Assembly: GCA_021812265.1 (NCBI GenBank)
Contig: JAKAOI010000076.1
Location: 1-8,314, forward strand
Direction of reading: 5' to 3'
DNA length: 8,314 nt
Source of the DNA: Chloroflexota bacterium
GTDB taxonomy: Bacteria; Chloroflexota; Ktedonobacteria; Ktedonobacterales; JACDGC01
A program made the translations under genes and the position numbers. The notes under the pieces were generated by a model that had not been told where the DNA came from, made no database searches, and saw only the letters and a program-made list of their open reading frames with translations. Position 1 is the first letter of the stretch. Each line of letters starts with the position of its first letter. Shown one piece after another: positions 1 to 5,302 of the stretch.

Positions 1-1
1 T

Positions 2-949
2 ATTCTTGCCGGCGCATTTCTAGGCACTGCGCTGGTTACCCAAACACGAGACCCGAATTTGGCGCCGGTATTGGTTGGTTTTACTGTAACCGGTTTATTT
101 TTAAGTATTGTTGTAAATTTTGTGCTGCTAAAAATTGCGTTCCTGCCGTTAACGCGCTTGCGCGACACAATGCGGCTTGTAGAAAAAGGCAATATGAATT
201 TGCGCGCCCCGATAACCGGGTATGATCCCGATGCGGATGAACTTGCCGCAACTTTTAACCACATGATCAATAAAGTTGATGAACTGTCGCGGTCACGCGC
301 GGCGCAGATTTTGCAGGCTCAGGAAGAAGAACGCAAGCGTATCGCGCGCGAATTGCACGATGAAACAGGGCAGGCGCTTTCCTCGTTATTAATTACCTTG
401 GCAATGATAGAAAATGTGATGACTGAGGAGCCGCAACGCGCGCAAATGGCGGAAGCGCGCAATGTTGCTCATGGTGTGCTGCGCGCAATCCGCAATATGA
501 GCATTGATTTGCGCCCTAGCGCGCTGGATGATCTTGGCTTGATACCTGCGCTGCGCCAATATATCCGCGAATATCAACAAAAAACCGGTGTTAGCGTTGA
601 GCTTGCCGCGCATGGGGTAAAAGATCGATATTCGAGTGAAATTGAAACCGCCTTATATCGTATTGTGCAGGAAGCGTTAACCAATGTGATGAAGCATGCC
701 CACGCCACTAAGGTTGCGGTAATCTTTAAAGAAGAACAGAATACCGCAAACATTACGATTCAAGATAATGGCCAAGGATTTGATCTCAGCGCGCTGAATC
801 GATCGCCTACGCAAGATCGCGGCTTGGGTATTATCGGAATGCGTGAGCGAATTGCGTTAATTAATGGCTCTTTTTTCATCGAATCTCACATCGGCAAGGG
901 AACAACAATCAACATTACCGCGCCTCTGTATATTGCGGTCGGCGACTGA
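2..949 (+). CDS. Membrane sensor histidine kinase, HisKA_3 (NarX/DegS/LiaS-like), 5' truncated by window
   Basis: The reading frame is open from base 2, so the true start lies upstream; the TTG at 59 is probably not the start. Residue numbers below count from that TTG. Seen: a hydrophobic stretch before residue 1 (ILAGAFLGTALV), a short polar loop (TQTRDPN), a second membrane helix at about residues 4-27, a HAMP linker to about residue 80, then the dimerisation and phosphoacceptor box ERKRIARELHDETGQ with the histidine at residue 100 (bases 356-358). The ATPase domain shows the N box EALTNVMKHAH (about 205-215), G1 box DNGQGFD (236-242) and G2 box RGLGIIGMRER (254-264). All catalytic boxes are intact. 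Kinases of this family normally phosphorylate NarL/LuxR-type regulators. None lies downstream, where the next gene converges, so the partner may be upstream of the window. The signal sensed is unknown. TAA is not used; the stop is TGA at 947-949. Confidence 0.93.
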   Translation: MLAGAFLGTALVTQTRDPNLAPVLVGFTVTGLFLSIVVNFVLLKIAFLPLTRLRDTMRLVEKGNMNLRAPITGYDPDADELAATFNHMINKVDELSRSRAAQILQAQEEERKRIARELHDETGQALSSLLITLAMIENVMTEEPQRAQMAEARNVAHGVLRAIRNMSIDLRPSALDDLGLIPALRQYIREYQQKTGVSVELAAHGVKDRYSSEIETALYRIVQEALTNVMKHAHATKVAVIFKEEQNTANITIQDNGQGFDLSALNRSPTQDRGLGIIGMRERIALINGSFFIESHIGKGTTINITAPLYIAVGD

Positions 950-956
950 TGCGCTG

Positions 957-1196
957 CTATTGCAGCCAAAGCACATTGCCTTGTTCTTTTTCTTCTTGTA
1001 TGGCGGTGGCGGCGCTCCAAGATTCTGCCGCGGCGCGCAATATTCCTTCAACCATCAGTCGCATTTCCGGTGTCATATTTTCCAAGAGTGATGTATACGA
1101 TTCACCGGTTACATACATTTCCACCACTCGCTGGGCTGTGTGCATTTGCAAATGTTTGCGGATTAGCCCAGCCATAGACATCCTTCTGTTCAACAT
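957..1196 (-). CDS. Unrecognised small protein, 79 residues
   Basis: I do not recognise this protein. The case that it is a real gene rests on expression signals: the ATG (1194-1196) has a GGAGGG Shine-Dalgarno site at 1204-1209 with 7-base spacing, and a near-consensus promoter at 1240-1268 gives a leader of roughly 35-40 bases. The protein starts MLNRRMSMAGLIRKH, has no clear signal peptide or membrane helix, and looks mostly helical. Its middle part (EMRLMVEGILRAAAESWSAA) reads as an amphipathic helix rich in Ala and Glu. It ends at TAG 957-959, 7 bp from the stop of the convergent histidine kinase. The Met at residues 6 or 8 could be alternative starts, but the Shine-Dalgarno position favours the first. 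No function is assigned. It could be a small regulatory or adaptor protein; that is speculation. Confidence 0.72.
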   Translation of the reverse strand: MLNRRMSMAGLIRKHLQMHTAQRVVEMYVTGESYTSLLENMTPEMRLMVEGILRAAAESWSAATAIQEEKEQGNVLWLQ

Positions 1197-1239
1197 CTCT
1201 TATCCCTCCATAAAACGCTGTATTCTGTAACGCCAGACC

Positions 1240-1268
1240 AGTATAACATAAGGTGTGTTTTTTGTAAA
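1240..1268 (-). promoter_or_regulatory. Sigma-70-type promoter with extended -10, for the 79-residue protein
   Basis: On the minus strand there is TTTACA (plus coordinates 1263-1268), a 17-base spacer, and TATACT (1240-1245) preceded by TGT, giving an extended -10. Each hexamer matches the consensus at 5 of 6 positions. Transcription should start near 1233 and reach the ATG at 1196 after a short leader. The -35 lies next to the first copy of the 19-bp direct repeat (1271-1289). Confidence 0.75.
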
Positions 1269-1270
1269 TA

Positions 1271-1289
1271 AAAAAAAGAACTTTGTTTG
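1271..1289 (+). repeat. 19-bp direct repeat, copy 1
   Basis: AAAAAAAGAACTTTGTTTG, identical to the copy at 1412-1430. The copies start 141 bp apart and bracket the GC-rich hairpin block. On the minus strand this copy directly abuts the -35 of the small-protein promoter. Confidence 0.85.
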
Positions 1290-1330
1290 AAAGAGAAGCG
1301 TATAGTTCTCGTATCTGCAACAAAGGGAGG

Positions 1331-1377
1331 TCTGGTGGCGCCCCAGAACCCCGTACAAGGGGCGCCGTCCCTTGTAC
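1331..1377. other. GC-rich tandem-hairpin block with matching GGCGCC loops
   Basis: Hairpin 1 pairs TCTGG (1331-1335) with CCAGA (1343-1347) around a 7-base loop containing GGCGCC. Hairpin 2 pairs GTACAAGGG (1353-1361) with CCCTTGTAC (1369-1377), a perfect 9-bp stem, around the 7-base loop GCGCCGT. A competing pairing joins GGCGCCCC (1337-1344) to GGGGCGCC (1359-1366), which would break both hairpins. The loops are self-complementary and could also kiss. No coding gene covers it. It lies between two divergent predicted promoters, outside both predicted transcripts. It may be a dispersed intergenic repeat, a small RNA, or a DNA-level element. The structure is seen in the sequence; the role is unknown. 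Confidence 0.6.
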
Positions 1378-1411
1378 ATCCCCAATGTTCCATGCTGAAG
1401 TGAAAGTCTTG

Positions 1412-1430
1412 AAAAAAAGAACTTTGTTTG
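1412..1430 (+). repeat. 19-bp direct repeat, copy 2
   Basis: Exact second copy of the A-rich 19-mer at 1271-1289. It lies just upstream of the promoter-like site of the isochorismatase-family gene (1442-1471). Confidence 0.85.
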
Positions 1431-1441
1431 CATAGGGATCA

Positions 1442-1471
1442 TTGAAATATGAAAAACGTAAGATGTATATT
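1442..1471 (+). promoter_or_regulatory. Putative sigma-70-type promoter for the isochorismatase-family gene
   Basis: TTGAAA (1442-1447), an 18-base spacer, then TATATT (1466-1471). Each hexamer matches at 5 of 6 positions, with spacing one base longer than optimal. Predicted start is near 1478, about 40 bases before the ATG at 1520. A-rich sequence makes chance matches more likely, hence moderate confidence. Confidence 0.5.
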
Positions 1472-1519
1472 AAAATAAGAACAATTGTATAAAAATGACT
1501 TCAGAAAGCAGGTAAGAAT

Positions 1520-2083
1520 ATGCCAACATTAACAAACAGACCTCATTCCGCGTTGCTCATCATTGATGTACAGGTTGGGGTAGTTGCGGAAGCATATCAA
1601 AGAGACGCTGTTATTGAAACTATTAAAACATTGCTGGATAAGGCGCGTCAAGCAAAAATTCATGTTATTTGGATTCAGCATTCAGACGATCAGCTTATTC
1701 GAGAAAGCAATGAGTGGCAATTGGTTCCTGAATTACAGCGTTTTGCAACAGAATCCTTGGTAGAAAAACATTTTGGGGACGCTTTTGAGGATACAGAATT
1801 GGAAGCAATGTTAGCAAGCTTGGGCGTAGGACGATTATTTATTGCCGGCGCGCAAACCGACGCTTGTATACGTTCAACAATCCACGGCGCGCTGGTTCGC
1901 GGATACGATACATTTCTGATTAAGGATGCGCATACAACAGAAGATCTTACCGCATGGGGCGCGCCGCCGCCGGAACTGGTTATTGCGCACACAAACGTAT
2001 ATTGGTCTTTCCAATCGGCGCCTGGCAGAAAAGCAGGAACGATCGCCGCAGCAGATGTTGATTTTATGGATAATTGCGAATAA
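1520..2083 (+). CDS. Isochorismatase-family cysteine hydrolase
   Basis: A 187-residue soluble alpha/beta hydrolase of the isochorismatase/nicotinamidase fold. Seen: ALLIIDVQ near the N-terminus with Asp16, the candidate Lys83 (VEKHFGDAF), and GAQTDACIRST with the nucleophile Cys116. Together these give the Asp-Lys-Cys triad of the family, and the peptide before TDAC is where the conserved cis bond lies. The length is normal for the stand-alone family. Members hydrolyse vinyl ethers, amides or carbamoyl compounds (isochorismate, nicotinamide, N-carbamoylsarcosine, some hydrazides), and the substrate here cannot be told from sequence. There is no entB-type carrier domain and there are no siderophore genes nearby, so siderophore synthesis is unlikely. 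The start ATG has AGCAGG (1507-1512) 7 bases upstream. It ends 189 bp before sufS; co-transcription is possible but not shown. Confidence 0.9.
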   Translation: MPTLTNRPHSALLIIDVQVGVVAEAYQRDAVIETIKTLLDKARQAKIHVIWIQHSDDQLIRESNEWQLVPELQRFATESLVEKHFGDAFEDTELEAMLASLGVGRLFIAGAQTDACIRSTIHGALVRGYDTFLIKDAHTTEDLTAWGAPPPELVIAHTNVYWSFQSAPGRKAGTIAAADVDFMDNCE

Positions 2084-2272
2084 AGAAGCTATAGAGCAGG
2101 CTCAGATTATATGGCGCGTTGCGCAATTTTGTCGCATTTTTCCGAGAATATTATGCAATATTTGTATTATTTTACGCGGAATTGCCGGGATTTTTGGCAG
2201 AAAACAGCATTCCATTTGACGATAGAATATTGTATACTTGAGTAAGATAATCAGATATTACAGGAGTCGGTT

Positions 2273-3523
2273 ATGACTGTTCATAAAGTATCTACTGCTC
2301 ACATAAAATCGTTAGCTCCGCGGGAAGATTTTCCTATCTTAGCGCAATCTGTCCGCGGTGTTCCGCTGGTGTTTCTTGATAGCGCAGCGTCTTCCCAAAA
2401 GCCGCGTCAGGTGATAGATAGTATGTCACAATATTATGAAACCTGCCACGCTAATGTGCATCGCGGAGCATATTACTTAAGTGAACAGGCCAGCGCGCGT
2501 TATGAGAATGCGCGCATAACCATTGCTAAATTTATTCATGCGCGTTCCGCTAAGGAAATTATTTATACCCGCAACACCACAGAGGGTTTGAATGTAATAG
2601 CGCAAACTTGGGGGTTGCAGAATATTCATTCCGGTGATGTTATTTTGCTCACTGAAATGGAGCACCACAGTAATATTGTGCCTTGGCAGATGTTAGCGCA
2701 GCGCAGCGGGGCAAAGTTAGTGTATACCCCGGTTACTGACGATGGCCGATTGGACACAGACACATATTATCGCTTGTTGCGCGAGCAGACTCCGAAACTG
2801 GTTTCATTCTCGCTTATGTCGAATGTTTTGGGGGTTATTCCTCCCGCTAAAGAGATGATCGCTGCGGCGCATTCCGCCGGCGCAGTGGTGATTTGCGATG
2901 GCGCCCAGTATACAGCGCATTATCCTACAGATGTTCGAGATTTGGATTGTGATTTTCTGGCTTTTTCGGGACATAAAATGCTAGGGCCGACCGGTATCGG
3001 CATTTTATATGGCAAACGCGCGCTGCTGGAAGCTATGCCACCGTTTTTAGGCGGGGGTGATATGATTCGTGAAGTGCATTTACAGTCATTTTCTGCCGCC
3101 GAACTGCCGTGGAAATTTGAAGCGGGAACCCCAGCCATTGCTGAAGTGATTGGTTTGGAAGCGGCAATTATGTATTTGCAGAATTTGCAAATGACTCGTG
3201 TTGCGGAACACGACCGCGCTATTACCGAATACGCGCTTGGCCGCTTGAGTGAGCTGCCATGGGCGCATGTTATCGGGCCGGTATCCGCGGAAAATCGTGG
3301 CGCCACAATTTCGTTCACTATAGATGGGCTGCACCCGCACGACGCCGCAACGCTGCTGGACCGAGACGGCATTGCTGTACGCGCCGGGCACCACTGCGCT
3401 CAGCCGTTGATGGAACGCTTCAATATCCCTGCCACAGCGCGCGCCAGCGGCTATGTTTACACAACATCAGATGAAATTGACGCGCTGATTGCAAGTTTGC
3501 GTAAAGCGCATGCGGCGTTTTAG
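2273..3523 (+). CDS. sufS: SufS-type (class II) PLP-dependent cysteine desulfurase
   Basis: A 416-residue group II cysteine desulfurase. It removes sulfur from L-cysteine as a persulfide for iron-sulfur cluster assembly in the cytoplasm, releasing alanine. Seen: LDSAASSQKP (35-44), NVHRGAYYLSEQAS (61-74), EMEHHSNIVPWQ (His131 in the PLP-stacking position), CDGAQ (208-212), the Schiff-base lysine Lys235 in FSGHKMLGPTG, and RAGHHCAQPLM with the sulfur-accepting Cys375. Length and motif order are those of SufS, not IscS or NifS. The ATG has AGGAG at 2262-2266. The usual HxSN segment reads LMSNVLG here, and the usual RASFY near the end reads RASGY, both unusual but away from the catalytic residues. 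SufU, its normal acceptor partner, is the next host gene downstream, now separated by an insertion sequence. sufB, sufC and sufD are not in the window. Confidence 0.95.
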   Translation: MTVHKVSTAHIKSLAPREDFPILAQSVRGVPLVFLDSAASSQKPRQVIDSMSQYYETCHANVHRGAYYLSEQASARYENARITIAKFIHARSAKEIIYTRNTTEGLNVIAQTWGLQNIHSGDVILLTEMEHHSNIVPWQMLAQRSGAKLVYTPVTDDGRLDTDTYYRLLREQTPKLVSFSLMSNVLGVIPPAKEMIAAAHSAGAVVICDGAQYTAHYPTDVRDLDCDFLAFSGHKMLGPTGIGILYGKRALLEAMPPFLGGGDMIREVHLQSFSAAELPWKFEAGTPAIAEVIGLEAAIMYLQNLQMTRVAEHDRAITEYALGRLSELPWAHVIGPVSAENRGATISFTIDGLHPHDAATLLDRDGIAVRAGHHCAQPLMERFNIPATARASGYVYTTSDEIDALIASLRKAHAAF

Positions 3524-3577
3524 TGGCGGCGTTTTTCATGGAGTGCGGCTAAAAATCCTTTAAATCCTTAAGAATAC

Positions 3578-3606
3578 TTGACATCGTTTTAGCGACAAGA
3601 TAAACC
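3578..3606 (+). promoter_or_regulatory. Promoter-like site in the sufS-sufU gap
   Basis: A perfect TTGACA (3578-3583) is followed after 17 bases by a weak -10-like TAAACC; GATAAA at 3599-3604 is a 15-base-spaced alternative. Before the insertion this would have been about 100-130 bp upstream of the sufU ATG. Now the insertion sequence lies between it and sufU, so any transcript must cross the transposase gene. The -10 is poor, so the call is tentative. Confidence 0.3.
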
Positions 3607-3630
3607 CTTGTATAGAAGACAAAAATGATT

Positions 3631-3637
3631 TTATCAT
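3631..3637 (+). repeat. Target-site duplication, left copy (TTATCAT)
   Basis: TTATCAT directly abuts the left terminal inverted repeat and is repeated exactly at 4840-4846 beyond the right one. The match stops at exactly 7 bases on both sides. Confidence 0.88.
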
Positions 3638-3650
3638 CTCACCTTACGCA
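3638..3650 (+). repeat. Left terminal inverted repeat of the IS
   Basis: CTCACCTTACGCA, the exact reverse complement of 4827-4839. Inward from base 13 the two ends diverge. Confidence 0.9.
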
Positions 3651-3717
3651 GGAAGAGCAAAGAGGAAAAATATGAGATATACTACAAGCAAAGAAACATG
3701 AACAAAGGGAAAGAGGT

Positions 3718-4833
3718 ATGTCAAAACAGCAAGTCAACCCACAGCAAGACCCCAAACCCATAGATAGGGAGATGCTGGAGTTGTATACAGATTATCTCAT
3801 CAGCTCATTTGGATTGACCACGGCAACTGGGATGTCAGCAGCTCTGGATGGGGCAGTGAGTCATGATCAAATCACTCGTTTCTTATCCGAGCGAGCCTAT
3901 ACCAATAAAGATCTGTGGAAGCTGGTGAAGCCGCTCATTCGTCAGATGGAAACAGATGATGGAGTATTGGTAGTGGATGATACGATTGAAGAGAAGCAAT
4001 ATACTGATGAGAATGAGATTATCGCTTGGCACTGGGATCATGTCGTTCAGCGAAATGTGAAGGGAGTCAACATCCTTACAATGCTGTATCACAACGACCA
4101 GGGGACAGTGCCGTTAGGATTTGCCATTGTCAAGAAAGATGTCCACTTCACTGATCCCAAGACAGGCAAACCCAAACGGAAATCTGCTGTGACTAAGAAT
4201 GAACTGGCGCGGGAACTCCTAGAGGGAGCCATCCACAACCAGGTGAAATTTCGCTATGTATTAGCAGACAGTTGGTTTAGTTCCCAGGAAACTATGGAAT
4301 TTGTTCTGAGGAAGAAGAAGCACTTCATCTTTGCCCTGAAGAGGAATCGAACCTTTGCTGAAACCTTGGAAGAGAAGCTGCAAGGAAACTTCCATGCAGT
4401 CGAGTCGCTGGCCTGGGAAGAGAACACTCCAAAGACGGGATATCTCAAAGGGATGGAGAAGGAAGTGCGTATTGCCCGTCAAGTCTTCACAAACGAAGAT
4501 GGCAGTGAGGGGGTTCTCTATCTTGCTACCAGTGATCTGACGCTGGGATATACCGAAATCACTACGATCTACCAAAAACGGTGGAAAGTGGAAGAATATC
4601 ATAAGTCAATCAAGTCCAACCTTGGACTAGCTAAGTCTCCAACCAAGCGAGTGAAGACGCAAAGCAACCATTTCTTTGCTGCGATGTATGCCTTCGTCAA
4701 ACTTGAACTATTATCTAAAGCCATCAATCTCAATCATTTTGCTCTGAAAACAAAACTGTATCTCAAAGCTCTTCAAGCCAGTTTGGCTGAACTTCAAGTT
4801 TTTAAATCACGCTCGGTTGTTTGCTTTGCGTAA
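3718..4833 (+). CDS. IS4-type DDE transposase
   Basis: A 371-residue transposase that would cut and rejoin the ends of its own element. The three acidic catalytic residues are visible: Asp87 in VLVVDDT, Asp184 in YVLADSWFSS, and Glu292 in YQKRWKVEEYHKSIK. That last segment fits the IS4 signature Y-(2)-R-(3)-E-(6)-K exactly (Tyr285, Arg288, Glu292, Lys299). The N-terminal 80 residues look like the helical DNA-binding region of this family. The ATG is chosen because AAAGGGA (3704-3710) lies 7 bases upstream. The gene is full length without frameshift. Its TAA stop (4831-4833) lies inside the right inverted repeat, so the last two codons (Phe-Ala region) are partly encoded by the repeat itself. 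Nothing suggests a passenger gene. Confidence 0.95.
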   Translation: MSKQQVNPQQDPKPIDREMLELYTDYLISSFGLTTATGMSAALDGAVSHDQITRFLSERAYTNKDLWKLVKPLIRQMETDDGVLVVDDTIEEKQYTDENEIIAWHWDHVVQRNVKGVNILTMLYHNDQGTVPLGFAIVKKDVHFTDPKTGKPKRKSAVTKNELARELLEGAIHNQVKFRYVLADSWFSSQETMEFVLRKKKHFIFALKRNRTFAETLEEKLQGNFHAVESLAWEENTPKTGYLKGMEKEVRIARQVFTNEDGSEGVLYLATSDLTLGYTEITTIYQKRWKVEEYHKSIKSNLGLAKSPTKRVKTQSNHFFAAMYAFVKLELLSKAINLNHFALKTKLYLKALQASLAELQVFKSRSVVCFA

Positions 4834-4839
4834 GGTGAG
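4827..4839 (-). repeat. Right terminal inverted repeat of the IS
   Basis: TGCGTAAGGTGAG, the exact complement of the left end. It contains the transposase stop codon at 4831-4833. Confidence 0.9.
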
Positions 4840-4846
4840 TTATCAT
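4840..4846 (+). repeat. Target-site duplication, right copy (TTATCAT)
   Basis: Exact copy of 3631-3637, just outside the right inverted repeat. The insertion point is 39 bp upstream of the sufU ATG. Confidence 0.88.
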
Positions 4847-4885
4847 ATTGTATAGAATCGTAAAAGACTTTGGGGAGTTGGAAAA

Positions 4886-5284
4886 ATGGCAATAGATGAT
4901 TTATATCGGGAATATATCCTGGAACATTATCGTTTTCCGCATAATAAGGGTGATTTACCTCAGCCGGATAAATACGCCGCATATTCTAATCCGCTTTGCG
5001 GCGACCGCATACAGATGGGTGTTCACTTTCAGGATGGCAAAGTAGCTGATGTTCGCTTTAACGGAACGGGCTGCGCCATCAGCCAAGCGGCAGCTTCGAT
5101 ACTTACTGATATGATGTTGGGCAAAACTCCCGATGAACTCCGGCAGATACGCCGAGATGATATATTAGAATTGATTGGCCCGGATATTGGTCCTGCAAGG
5201 CAGAAATGCGCCTTGTTATCGCTGGATGTGCTGCGCAAAGGCATTTTAGACGAACCGGAATCGGATGATGAAGAACTGGATTAG
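4886..5284 (+). CDS. sufU: SufU-like iron-sulfur assembly protein (zinc-dependent sulfur acceptor), short form
   Basis: A 132-residue cytoplasmic protein that in the SufU family accepts the persulfide sulfur from SufS through a zinc-bound site. Seen: LYREYILEHYRFPHNKG at the N-terminus, NPLCGD (Cys38, Asp40), GTGCAISQAAAS (Cys63) and PARQKCALLS (Cys108). These are the three cysteines and one aspartate of the metal site. The motif GCAISQ and the context with sufS favour SufU over IscU (which has GCGSAIAS and an LPPVK motif). The Cys63-Cys108 spacing is short, however, and resembles IscU, because the roughly 17-residue insert of Bacillus-type SufU is missing. The tail is acidic (EPESDDEELD). 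The ATG has GGGGAG (4872-4877) 8 bases upstream, which survived the IS insertion. Transcription now probably depends on read-through from the IS or a hybrid promoter at the junction (TAGAAT at 4853-4858, without a good -35). Confidence 0.93.
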   Translation: MAIDDLYREYILEHYRFPHNKGDLPQPDKYAAYSNPLCGDRIQMGVHFQDGKVADVRFNGTGCAISQAAASILTDMMLGKTPDELRQIRRDDILELIGPDIGPARQKCALLSLDVLRKGILDEPESDDEELD

Positions 5285-5302
5285 CCGTATGGCTTAATCC
5301 AG
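5276..5302. terminator. Bidirectional terminator-like stem between convergent genes
   Basis: CTGGATTAGCC (5276-5286) pairs with GGCTTAATCCAG (5291-5302): 11 base pairs, one bulged base and a GTAT loop. The stem contains both stop codons, TAG of sufU at 5282-5284 and TAA of the opposing FAD gene at 5294-5296, which are only 9 bp apart. There is no immediate T-run on either strand, so it is not a classical intrinsic terminator. Its place at a convergent junction argues for transcript end formation or stabilisation. Confidence 0.6.

Larger units (their letters stand above)
3638..4839 (+). mobile_element. Complete IS4-superfamily insertion sequence, 1202 bp
   Basis: The element is bounded by perfect 13-bp terminal inverted repeats, CTCACCTTACGCA at 3638-3650 and its complement at 4827-4839, and flanked by 7-bp direct duplications of TTATCAT. 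It carries one intact DDE transposase gene in the same direction as sufS and sufU. Intact ends, an exact duplication and an unbroken reading frame suggest a recent insertion that may still be active. Its codon use lacks the frequent GCG/CGC runs of the neighbouring genes, consistent with a foreign origin. Inside the left end, TATACT at 3678-3683 could be a weak -10 for the transposase. The group within IS4/IS701 is not assigned; 7-bp duplications fit some IS4-type groups (ISPepr1-like) better than IS701, which usually gives 4 bp. Confidence 0.93.

Noticed and set aside
953..966. GCTGC-TATT-GCAGC hairpin at the convergent kinase/small-protein junction
   Set aside because: Only five pairs, no T-run, and inside the end of the small gene; could easily be chance.
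1301..1306. TATAGT as the -10 of a promoter for a small RNA covering the hairpin block
   Set aside because: No recognisable -35 at a suitable distance and no extended -10.
1200..1442. Three overlapping minus-strand reading frames of 67-80 residues upstream of the small-protein gene
   Set aside because: They run across the 19-bp repeats and hairpin block, share no start signals, and their composition follows the repeat sequence; no ribosome binding site supports them.
2147..2162. AATATT-ATGC-AATATT stem in the hydrolase-sufS gap as a terminator
   Set aside because: All stem pairs are A-T and the following sequence is only loosely T-rich, so stability is too low to claim. The rest of the 189-bp gap shows nothing clearer.
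2216..2238. TTGACG and TATACT upstream of sufS as a promoter
   Set aside because: The hexamers are only 11 bases apart, too close for a sigma-70 promoter, and TATACT has no good -35 at 16-18 bases. A -10-only site remains possible.
1485..4854. TTGTATA upstream of four plus-strand positions (1485, 2230, 3608, 4848) as a shared regulatory motif
   Set aside because: The same word also occurs inside coding sequence (1864 and 3781), and the copies lie at different distances from the genes; only the longer 10-bp pair around the IS is kept as a finding.
4821..4858. Hybrid IS-end promoter driving sufU
   Set aside because: TAGAAT at 4853-4858 is a fair -10, but no -35-like hexamer stands 16-18 bases upstream; TTGCTT and TTGCGT at the IS end are too far away.
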